NCBI RefSeq assembly: GCF_963678635.1
Contig: NC_087063.1
Span: 49,299,220 to 49,363,219 of the forward strand
From: Symsagittifera roscoffensis
Taxonomy: Eukaryota; Xenacoelomorpha; Acoela; Convolutidae
DNA: 64,000 bases
Direction: 5' to 3'
A model generated the notes under the pieces. The model saw nothing but the letters and a program-made list of their open reading frames with translations, did not search any database and had not been told where the DNA came from. Numbering within the stretch: the stretch's first letter is position 1; every line of letters starts with the position of its first letter. Below are positions 55,251 through 64,000 of this stretch, piece by piece. Both the position numbers and the translations under genes were made by a program.

Positions 55251-57613
55251 GACGATTGCAGAAAATAAAAAATTCTTCAGGTCTTATTAAATCACTTAAG
55301 TCAGAAACGGATGATGGGCTGTCGAGCTGTTCGAACTTTCCAGAGCGACCCACACTAGATGAAATGCAAACTGATAAACCGGTTCTGCCGGAGATTGAAC
55401 ATTTGAGGGGCAAACTGAAAGAGGAACAGCTCCAAGCCATCAAGGACGTACTAGAGCGGAACGAGGAAGTTTTTTCGAGGCATAAGGCGGATATCGGGTG
55501 TTGTAATTTCGTGGAGCATGAAATAGAACTTGAGGAAAACGCGGTACCACGGGAGGGGGCGAGGCGCATGACCCCACACAAATCGGACGCGTGTAGAAAA
55601 GAAATCGAGACGTTACTAGAGTATGACATGATAGAACCATCCAAGTCACCGTGGGAGTGTGGAGTAGTGATGGCCAAAAAGAAAGGCGACCAGTTGAGGT
55701 TTTGTTGTGACTTTCGATACCTGAACTCCGTCACGGTGAAGGATGCCTATCCCATACCTAGGATTGATGAGAGCCTCTCGAAGTTAGGTGATGCAAAATT
55801 TTTTACGACTCTTGATTTAGGCTCGGCCTTTTGGCAGGTACCACTAAGGAAGCAGGACAGGGACAAGACAGGGTTTGCCTGCGAGTTGGGTCTGTTTCAA
55901 TGGAAACGGATGCCGTTTGGACTTTGCAAGGCCACATCCACGTTTCAGCGGTTGATGGCACACGCGCTGATAGGCGTGACGAAGAAGTATGGCAACCTGG
56001 TAATGTGCTACGTGGATGACGTGGTAATAGCGACGCCAACACTGGAAGACCACATTGAGAGACTTGACAAAGTGTTTGCATGCATGAAGAGTTCGGGGCT
56101 AAACTGTAAACCATCAAAGTGCGAGATACTCAAGGACTCAATAAAATACTTGGGCAGAATGGTAGACAAGCACGGCATCAGACCTGATACGGACGCCGTG
56201 GAAGCAGTCCTGACCTGGAAATCACCGAAGACAGAGCACCAGTTGATGAGCTTCCTGGGTTTCGCTAACTATTATAGAGAGTTCATCAAGGGCTATGCAG
56301 ACAAGGTATACCCGATGCAACAATTAATGAGACACAAGGGCAAGAAGTTCACGTGGAACAACGCAGCAGAAGAGTCATTCCAGAGAATAAAGAAAGAGCT
56401 ATGTGAGGCACCAGTACTGGGTATGCCGACTGAGAAAGGGATGTGCGTGCTGGACACGGATGCGTCGGTAGTCGCAATTTCTGGGATTCTCCACCAAGAA
56501 CAAGAATGGAATGGGAAGACAGTCTTGAGACCAATAGCGTACGGGAGCAAAGTCCTGAGTGACACGGAAATGAAGTACGGAGCACCAAAAGCAGAGATGT
56601 TCGCGGTGGTTACCTTTGTCGAGAAATACAGGGCATACCTGGGCAGTGAGCCATTCAAGTTGCGAGTAGACAATCGAGCACTGAGCTGGCTGAAAACGTA
56701 CTCAATGGACCAAAGTTACATTGGGAGGTGGATAGTTCGCCTGGATGGATACAACATGATAATTGAGCATAGAACACGAGATAAACATCAGAATGCCGAC
56801 AGCTTGAGTAAGAAGACGGAGTTCTATGAGAGACAAGAGCAAAGAGAGGCAGACAGACCTGAAATCAAAGTTGGCTTCTCCTTCATGGACAAGGAAACGT
56901 ACGACAGTCTTCCACTCACGAGATGGCTGGACAAATCAGGCAAACCGATAGAAGATCATCCTGAATTACCTAAAGAACCTCCACAGAAGACCATCTTGAA
57001 GAAGAGCAAAAGGATTCCAATAGAAATAATACTAAAGCCGAAGATCGTGAGGGAGACGCTCAAGGCAAAAGGCTATGATCTTAACCAGGTAGAAGCAGGA
57101 ACTGCACAGATAGATGATGACTTAATGAGGTTGCTCGAGAAACTATCAGATGAGAAGCCCGTGATCCAAGAGAAGGGTCAAGAGGAACCGGAAGTCACTA
57201 TACTTCGGAGAAAAGAAACAGTGAACAATACCGACTCCTCAAGAGGAAGCGTCACTGACAGCAAAGATGTCGTGCTGTCACTAGTTGACAAACTACCCGA
57301 AAACATTCTGGAGCAGACCAAGGTTAGGAAAAAGAAAGTGACGTTCAAAGAAGATACTGAACACCTGGGACTAGGTCAAGAGTCCGGGGAGTGTTCCATG
57401 TTCACGGAAGAAGAAACCGGAGAGGGAAAATTGTCCGGGGAGCGTGAAGAATGGGATGAAGACTCGGATGAGAGCAGCGAAAACCAAGACAGTCTGTGCA
57501 TGATATTGGCGGAAGAGAAGACAAGGCACCACGACAGGGAGTTACAGACGGATCCATCTTCAGGAACGTACAATCTGGACGTACAGGAGATACGAGGTGG
57601 TGAAGAATCGTGA
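55247..57613 (+). pseudogene. Reverse transcriptase, RNase H and acidic linker (R)
   Basis: 788 codons uninterrupted. RT at residues about 110-320: SPWECGVVMAKKKGDQLRF, LDLGSAFWQVP (first Asp, near 189), FGLCKATSTFQRL and CYVDDVVIATPTL (YVDD near 255). Connection SFLGFANYYREFIKGY. RNase H about 395-530: VLDTDASVVAISGIL (about 402), AEMFAVVTFVEKYRAY, LRVDNRALSWLKTY (about 474) and DKHQNADSLSK. After 540 comes a long acidic linker of unknown role. The domains look catalytically complete. The upstream frame join is a lesion, not a start codon. Confidence 0.92.
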
Positions 57614-59043
57614 AAAGGATGATATGCGTGAAGCTGAGTGATGACATCCACAACCCTGGTGAGATGAATGGACAGATCATGGCGCTAAAGGAGCATGTCA
57701 AGGCAAGATATAGGCTGTCAGACCTAATAGGAGCCCAAAAGAATGACAAAATGACAAATAAATTCTCCAAATGGATCCAGTCGGGGGTCAAGGAGAAGGG
57801 GGAACTCGAGGAAGACAGCTATAAGATCTTGAGCCAGTTCTACAAAGAAAAGAAAGACTTACTCTATCACACAGCTGATGGGGTGGTAGCATGCAAGAGG
57901 AAAGATGAGGAGAAGATATTACACAAACACAACCTCATCATACTACCACAGTTGTATCAAACGGAGGTGCTTTTCAGATCACACGACCAGATGGGGCACC
58001 AGGGGATAGACAAAGTACAACAAAGGATACTTCACAGGTTTGATTGGCCAGGGATGAGAAAAGCTTGCGAGAGATGTCGGAATGCCTGCCTGGCATGCCT
58101 CCAGGTAAAGGACCCAAGGAAGATGAAGTTTCCACTCAAGTCCGCCGAGAGCTCAGAATTCAATGAAGTGGTGCAGATAGACCATCAAAAAATCTGCATG
58201 ACGGAGTCGGGATATAACCAGATATTGGTTATAATAGACCACTTCACAAAGTTGGCAGAAGCGGTTCCGTGCCAGACAGCCTCGGCCGAGGAGACATGTG
58301 ATCATCTGATAACGCATTGGATATCGCGGTATGGTTGTCCAATGATTTTCCAGTCGGACAACGGCAAAGCTTTTCTGGGGGACTTGACAAAAGAATTGAT
58401 GAGGAGATCGAACATTGCTCAAGCACACTCGACAACCTACCATCCACAGACCAACGGGTTGGTAGAGAGACAGAGCAGGACACTGGTCAACATGTTAAGG
58501 GTGTACTGCTCAAGATACATGACGGATTGGGATAAATACCTGCCACAGGTAGTAGGGGCCTACAACAGTACACAGCACTCAACGACGGGCATCAGTCCCT
58601 TCATGATGTTGACGGGCAGGGAGAGAGCAATGCCTCTGACATTTTTTTACCCGGAATACGAAGAGAAAAGGACGTCGCCTCAGGCATACGTGAAAGAAGC
58701 GATCAAGAGACAACAGGAGTTAAACGAGCTATGCAGGAGGAACACGGCGCAATGGCAAATGAGGCAACGCAGAAAATATGACGAAAAAATATTACAAGCG
58801 AAGCCATATGAAGTGGGCCAATACGTGTGGGTCTTCCAAAATGTCATACCGCCCAAGGGAACAAAGAAACTACTCAAGAAGTGGAGGGGACCATTCATGA
58901 TAACGGAAGTTCATCAACAAGGACGGTTCTATCGCTTGAGTACTGGGCGAGCGGCTCATTATGAAAATCTGAAGCCTCACGTCCGTCACCGGAGGATTGG
59001 TGCATACCGAAGGACATGGAGGGTCTTGAGTACCTGGTGGTAG
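57610..59043 (+). pseudogene. Integrase (R)
   Basis: 477 codons. Zinc domain HDQMGH (about residue 125) with CLAC (about 160). Catalytic core: Asp 191 in VVQIDHQ, Asp 250 in QSDNGKAF and Glu 286 in NGLVERQ, giving a D,D35E spacing. C-terminal GPY/F-type motif KKWRGPFMITEVHQQGRFYR. About 90 bp, present in L, are lost at the 5' junction, and a one-base deletion near 58,983 puts the last 20 residues out of frame. No chromodomain is seen. The enzyme would join the DNA copy to host DNA. Confidence 0.9.
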
Positions 59044-59561
59044 AGCCAGCAAGTGAAGTGAATGAAAAAGGCACCAGAGAGAAAAATGATGGTAATGAGA
59101 ACTTGAGTTTGGACGACAATGAAAAGATAGGAGTGGAGTCTGAAGCAGGATCATTTGTAGAAGAAGACTGGAACGACCCGGAGCAAGATGAGGTGCCGAA
59201 GTGGATGGAGCCAGATCGACCGATACCACCGGGAACCAGGACTGGCAATCGTAAACGCACCGGCATGAGGTACAACAGGTACGGGGATGACTTCCTGATC
59301 GATAAGATACAGCCAGACAAATTGGGCGAGGAACTACTGAGTGCAGGCGAACTGGAAGCCGATGAGGAATGGCAGGTCATTGACGATGGTGGACACTATC
59401 CGCAGGAAGACTACTCGACGCCGGAACTGGAGACGGATCTCGAACAGAGTGAGATAGAGAGGAGGGAGAATACGAACTTGAGGATACTAGAGTGGATGCG
59501 CGATGTCAAAGACGAGAGCCGCGAAGGACAAAGCATTCAACAAGTACGGCAAATTACATAA
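59016..59561 (+). pseudogene. Pol acidic tail (R)
   Basis: True continuation of pol after the 58,983 frameshift: SEVNEKGTREKNDGNENLS, FVEEDWNDPEQDEVPKW and NRKRTGMRYNRYGDDFLID, each shared with L and partly with E3. The tail of about 170 residues after integrase has no known fold. It overlaps the next frame by 70 bases. Confidence 0.7.
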
Positions 59562-59710
59562 AGACAGAGGACCCTCTTTTCGGATGGACGGCAACAGACA
59601 GGCCACTGGACATTCCTCAGGACAATTCAGACCCGACAACATCGACGGGGACGTCGATAAATATTTTTGTCCGGGGAGTGGGGGTAGGACTTACCCACAC
59701 CAAAAATTTG

Positions 59711-60283
59711 ATGATAAAGAAGCTCAAGGAAGTGAGAGAAACAAGCGAATTGGAACTGGAAGAAGGAGAGCCAGAGCCTACCATAGGTTGGAATTTCAAA
59801 ACGAAATTTGAAATACCCAATGAGTACTCGGAAAACATCATGATAACGGATAGCGACTTCATCCTGTCAAACAGGACTAGCGCGATCTGCATCACGGCGG
59901 ACATGAGTTTCAAATCAAGATTGGAAGCTGACTTCAAAAGAGAGTACCAGAACGTGGAGTTTCTGTTCAGACAGAGGCCAGGACTGGGAGGGATGGCAGC
60001 GAGTCCACCATCAGTAGCACAAGTCCCGGGCAAATATCTGTGCTTCCTAGTGACGAGGGTCAATGACAGGAACACAATCAATCCCGAACACGTGATGTTG
60101 GCACTAACAAGACTACGAGACTTCATGATTGAAAGAGGAATAACGGAGGTCTCGATGCCGGTGTATGACCCAAATAGGGGCAAACTGAGCTCAAGGGAAT
60201 TGTACGCTATCCTACACGTAGTCTTCGCGGAAACTGAGATAATGGTGTATCTTCACAAGAAATACTACTTGAGCATCGCCTGA
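59711..60283 (+). CDS. Macro-like (TARG1/OARD1-type ADP-ribose-binding) domain protein
   Basis: Open frame from at least 59,492; the ATG at 59,711 gives 190 residues and is the first good start after the pol tail. Order of elements fits a TARG1-like macro domain: a TDSDFILSNRTSAICITADM strand region, helix RLEADFKREY, strand GKYLCFLVTRV, helix PEHVMLALTRLRDFMIERGI, strand TEVSMPVYDP and the C-terminal AETEIMVYLHKKYY. The canonical glycine-rich loops are not kept: GAGI is missing, and the GCGLD-type loop reads YDPNRGKL, so the hydrolase Asp is not evident. It may bind ADP-ribose or a related ligand without hydrolysis. The same domain follows pol in E3. Assigned by pattern and order, not by a search. 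Confidence 0.6.
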   Translation: MIKKLKEVRETSELELEEGEPEPTIGWNFKTKFEIPNEYSENIMITDSDFILSNRTSAICITADMSFKSRLEADFKREYQNVEFLFRQRPGLGGMAASPPSVAQVPGKYLCFLVTRVNDRNTINPEHVMLALTRLRDFMIERGITEVSMPVYDPNRGKLSSRELYAILHVVFAETEIMVYLHKKYYLSIA

Positions 60284-60778
60284 GTTGGGGACACGGGGTC
60301 TCGAGTTGGGTGTGAGGGAGGAGTTTTGAGTTAGGTACTGGGGTGAGGCACAGGTAAAGGGATCTTAAGACGCGATTGGCATGACAATTGAATTTTAGAA
60401 GAATTAACGGTGCTAAAACATAAAATGAATCTGCATGCTTTTAAGGAAATTCCAATTGAATTGTCTTAAGTAGAATGAAAATGATAAGATTTTAACCATA
60501 CTGGTAAAAGGGGGTTTCTAGGTTAGGAGCATGACATGTTAAGTCTTAATGTGGTTTCTGTTTTCAGATCAAGTTTGAAAAACAAAGTTGAAAATCCAAC
60601 TATACTCAAGCGAGAGACAGAAAGAAAAATCTTGATTGAACTCGCGATAATCGACACCTACAGCAAGTATTTGCAAGGGAACATTTCTAGAGAATTCTTG
60701 AGTTGGGTAATACTTGAGTCGGTAAGGTAATTCTTGAGCTGGTTAATACATACTTGAATACATCCCGAAGTCACAAGA
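60284..60778 (+). other. Intergenic region with possible splice acceptor (R)
   Basis: About 500 non-coding bases between the macro and SGNH ORFs. Contains a repeated word TTGAGTTGGG or close variants (around 60,283, 60,302, 60,328, 60,697, 60,713 and 60,733) and a strong 3' splice-site-like sequence at 60,555-60,567. Confidence 0.5.
60555..60567 (+). promoter_or_regulatory. Candidate 3' splice site
   Basis: TTTCTGTTTTCAG, a pyrimidine tract followed by CAG, lies 211 bases before the ATG of the SGNH ORF. It would allow a spliced subgenomic mRNA for this ORF. No donor was identified with confidence. Confidence 0.3.
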
Positions 60779-62530
60779 ATGGCAGACAGATTCTGGAAAT
60801 CCATGCCCGCGGCCCTGAAGAAGCCTACTCTTGATGAGCTGTACAGACGCCTGAGGGACCTGGATTATGCCCAAATAGACGAGAGAATGGCGGTAATGCT
60901 GAAGGCCATCCTCCAGTTGGAAGACCAGGGTGAATGCAGGGAGTCTGCGACGGAGGCTGTCTTGATGGTCGGCTACACCACCGAGAGAATATCAAACCAA
61001 GAACAGGCCAGATGGTTGTCTTGGAATGTGGATGGAGGAGTAAGGGGTTTTGACTTGGCAAGGAATCCTGGCCTGAGTAACAATACCGAATATGGCGCAG
61101 GGGAATTCCCACTACCAACTAGGCCAACAGCAAGATCTACAGGCCAGAGCTCGAGTAAGGTGCTATCGATGACGCGAGCACAACAGACGACCGAGGCATA
61201 TCCGGATCTTGGTGTTCTATAGAAAGAGCTCGAGAAGACGCAGAAGGAAAGGAATAAAGCGAACCTCGATCGGGATCAGGCAAAGCTGGATCGGGAGAAG
61301 GTTCAGCTGGAAAGGGACCAGGCGGTCAACGAGCGAGATCAGACTCTGAGGTTGCTTGAGATGCTAAAGGCTGAACATCAGCAGGAGCTAAGGGTGCGGG
61401 AGAATGCCGCGAATTGTGAACAACTGAAGTCGGAGTTGGAGAGAATAGAACAACGACAACGCGAAGTTGACGCACAGAAGGGAGCCAGGCCAAAGGAGCG
61501 AGTGGTTACCAGCTCGAGGCCAGAGTCACGCATGGAAGTGGATGAAGCCCCCAGGGCAAGAGGACGGTTCAACCTTGACCGCGAGGCCCGGGAACACATG
61601 AGTGAAGGGTTGGAAGTCTGGATACCGAATGAAGCGACGTCCTCCTTGCGTAGCTTAGAGGCGCAACCCATACGCCCACTGATGGATGTGGCGCTGCCGG
61701 GATATACCCCAACCTCGACCTCGAGTGACAGTCAGGTGAGCGGCGGCTCATCGCGTCTGAAAGAGCTGGGCGAGAAATTGCGGCAGAAAAGTCGTGAAAG
61801 TTCGGCAAGACCGGAGCTTCCCCCGACTTGGAGGGAACAGCCGGTCAGGAGCGTCGTGATCTCGAGTTATAAGAAAAACACAGAGAAGAGGTACCACAGG
61901 CACAATCGGCTGAATTGGAATGCGGAACAGAAAGCCAGGAGGGACTGCTTTCATGATGCAGCCTGGGTGGAATATCTTGCGCCACCCCGTGTGCCAGAAG
62001 GTGCGGTCCACCTGATCATAGGGGACAGCCTGGTGCGGGTGTTGACCCGGATCCAGTCGCACTGGCAGACAGGAATCTTGAGTTTCGCTGGAGCTGCCAC
62101 GCCACAGATGTTGGCGACGCTTGAGATGCTAGGGATGACTAAAGTGTACACGGTGACCCTGATGATCGGGACTAACGATGTATCAAGGGGAGAAGCGAGG
62201 AAAATAACGAGGGTGCACGACAAGATGAGCTGCCTTCTTGAGGAGCTGAGGATCCAGATGGACCCCATCCTGTTGACAGTATGTACTGTCCCTTACAACA
62301 TGAAGTTTGATTAGCACGCCTTGGAGATGAACGAGAAGGTGCGGAACCTGAACAGGGTGATCCGAGAAATCCACCGGAAGAGTGTGCTCCCCGTCGGACT
62401 GTTGGACGTGGCGGAGCGCATGGAGCAAGCGGGATTCCCTGAGGACACCTCCAATGATGGAATCCATTTCGATAGACCGAGGGGAGCAGAGTGGCTGAAT
62501 GACGTCTTTCAAGGACACATAAACACGCTA
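60779..62530 (+). pseudogene. ORF3 part 1: coiled coil and SGNH/GDSL hydrolase
   Basis: ATG at 60,779 (MADRFWKSMPAALKKPTLDE). One frame runs to the window end with only two TAG stops (61,220 and 62,312). Part 1: N-terminal helical region, then a coiled coil (61,223-61,480) rich in ERDQ/LDRE heptads, a Pro/Ser-rich linker, and the SGNH domain from about 61,990 to 62,520: block I HLIIGDSLVRVL (nucleophile Ser), block II SFAGAATPQML, block III LMIGTNDVSRG and block V DTSNDGIHFDRPRGAEW with the Asp-x-x-His pair. All catalytic residues are present. SGNH domains are known in CR1-type LINE ORF1; here one stands after a gypsy pol. Possible roles are esterase or deacylase, or membrane interaction. The TAGs make this copy inactive unless read through. 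Confidence 0.75.
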
Positions 62531-64000
62531 GAGAAGGATCTGCTAGAGACAGCCCAATTCACATTAGGGCCACCTCCGAACCCACCATTCCTTGCCTCAA
62601 GGGCCTTGTCTGGTCGCTTGGGACCGAGGGTCGACACTAGAGACGGCTCGAGGAGCAACCAGGCCAGATTGCAGAGTGCCACGCCGATGGAGTCTGAGGA
62701 GGTGACGTCATCAACACCTCCAGGCTCGGCGATATCCTCAGTGGTAGTGGCAGAGAGCAAGCGGGAAAAGAGGCCTATGGAGACCGCCCGCTTGAGATAT
62801 CCTGAGAAGGTGAAAGGACTGGACCTGGAGGGTTTGGAATGCAGGCGGGAATTGGCGGAGACTCTGGGTATTGAACGAGTGTCGCACGAAGACTTAAACA
62901 TACATCATTGCGTGGACTGGTTGAAAGCTCATGAGGCGCACTTCTCGAGAACAAAACTGATGGAGACCGCGGACCTGACCGGAATTCCCACAAAAGCGAT
63001 CATGGGACCCATCAACTACAGACCTCTCAAGCTGCTGGGGAGTCCTGGACTCATAGCAGAACCCCCCAAACACCGAACGAGCATCGCCAGGATCAGGTTG
63101 GCGACCCCGGCACAGTTGAAGGTGGTGGACAAGCTGCTGAATCCGGAGGGAATGGAATTGCCAGATGCCGCTTACGAAGGCTCGAAATTGGCGGAAGATC
63201 CCAGGTACGGGAAGCCCTGTGGGAGCACCCAGCTGGCCAAAACCTTGGCAGTTTATGATAGAGCAGATCCAGCTGCTGCGAGGGTAGTCATTGTGGCGGG
63301 ATCAGACTTCGAAGGAACGTCTCCTAAGTTGTTCTGGCCGGAGACTCTGATATACTCTTTGCCAGGAGCCGAGCTAAACCAGATGTTAACTCTAGTGGTG
63401 GCAATAAAGTCGGAAATGCCCTGTGAGCCTGAGCTGCTATTGTTTGCAGGAATGAATGATCACCTGCACGCGGCGGGACTTCTTGAGCAGCTGAAGGGCA
63501 GTGAACCGACATCGAAGAAGATATGGGAGGCCATTCAGACGTTGTTCGCGGCGATGAATGAGGTGCAAGAGAATGTTGTCTCGAGATTTGGATCCAAGAC
63601 GAAGGTGGTGTTCACTACATCCCCTGGATACGCGAATATGCCACCCGCCCTACAATTCGTGTACGCGGTCTTGATCCTATTAGCAGAGGGAAACGAATGG
63701 CGGATTCTAATGGCAGCCCCCAATCGGGAATTGGAGCCATCGAACCTGAGGCTCCGCAAGTCAGAATTGGCAGCGGCGTGGGCGGACATATCTCATGCAC
63801 TGAGGGGCTTTTATGGATTAGCCGACATCCTGATCGTATTGGACGAGGTGCTCTTGCTAGAGATATCGAACTTTGCCAGACAACTTAAGTTCAGCCCAGT
63901 CATCGGGGACGATCCACCGGCGATAAGCCAATTGACGGACAGCTTGTGGTTTCGGAGCATGGAGGTGAAGATCACGAGTTCCACCGGCAAGTCTAGAGGT
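62531..64000 (+). CDS. ORF3 part 2: second SGNH-like domain (incomplete at window end)
   Basis: The frame stays open from 62,315 to 64,000 (562 codons) and beyond. After a Ser/Thr linker (TPMESEEVTSSTPPGSA) comes a helical region with LECRRELAETLGIERVSHED, then from about 63,280 a domain whose motifs mimic SGNH blocks in altered form: VVIVAGSDFEG (GSD in place of GDS), LLLFAGMNDHLHAAG (GMND for GTND), VVFTTSPGYANMPP and RILMAAPNRELEP. If related, it is probably an inactive duplicate used for binding. I do not recognise the family with certainty. GC content and codon use resemble the preceding part. Confidence 0.5.

Larger units (their letters stand above)
48020..64000 (+). mobile_element. Ty3/gypsy retrotransposon with macro and SGNH genes, copy R
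   Basis: 5' region with repeats, gag, protease, RT, RNase H, integrase, macro-like ORF and SGNH ORF, running off the right edge. The 5' boundary at 48,020 is where similarity to L starts (TTGTGCCAGTCGGTCAT) and E3 stops. Lesions seen by comparison with L: one-base deletions near 53,350, 55,200 and 58,983, TAG at 54,624, about 90 bp lost at 57,609, and TAGs at 61,220 and 62,312. It is the best-preserved member in the window. Confidence 0.9.

Overview
This is a gene-poor stretch of metazoan nuclear DNA built almost entirely from retrotransposons, many of them nested. I see no host gene, no rRNA or tRNA gene and no CRISPR array. The elements present (Ty3/gypsy, GalEa-like copia, CR1/jockey-type and a second non-LTR LINE) point to an invertebrate animal. 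The gypsy pol tail and the copia and LINE types recall cnidarian repeats, but the species cannot be fixed from sequence alone.

Layout. (1) 1-12,069, minus strand: gypsy element L (5' region, 21-bp tandem array, gag, protease, RT, RNase H, integrase), cut by the window edge and inserted into a minus-strand LINE remnant (LINE-A, 12,070-14,434). (2) 15,031-37,018: three head-to-tail copies of a composite unit of about 7 kb. Each unit holds a copia-like element with short LTRs that lacks protease and the integrase core, a small conserved ORF of 92 aa, and an antisense CR1-like LINE with a microsatellite tail. (3) 37,019-48,019, plus strand: a more diverged and rearranged gypsy relative, E3. It carries two 1.92-kb copies of its macro plus SGNH-hydrolase segment and a palindrome with 157-bp arms. 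(4) 48,020-64,000, plus strand: gypsy element R, sister of L in inverted orientation, inserted into the last ORF of E3 and running off the right edge.

Best candidate for something new: the gypsy family represented by L, R and E3. Where an envelope gene might be expected after pol, R carries (a) a protein of about 190 aa with the layout of a TARG1/OARD1-type macro (ADP-ribose-binding) domain and (b) a long ORF with an N-terminal coiled coil, a complete SGNH/GDSL hydrolase signature (GDS, GTND, DxxH) and, further on, a second SGNH-like domain with altered motifs that is still open at the window end. Both accessory modules also occur in the diverged element E3, so they belong to the lineage and are not a one-off capture. 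The 5' region carries a minisatellite whose core is conserved between copies while its period differs (21 bp in L, mostly 14 bp in R).

Gag would form particles; protease, RT/RNase H and integrase (D,D35E) would mature, copy and insert the element. The macro and SGNH proteins would be accessory factors of unknown purpose, possibly acting on ADP-ribosylation and on ester or acyl bonds. Every copy here has frameshifts or stops, so these loci are fossils or near-fossils; R is the best preserved.
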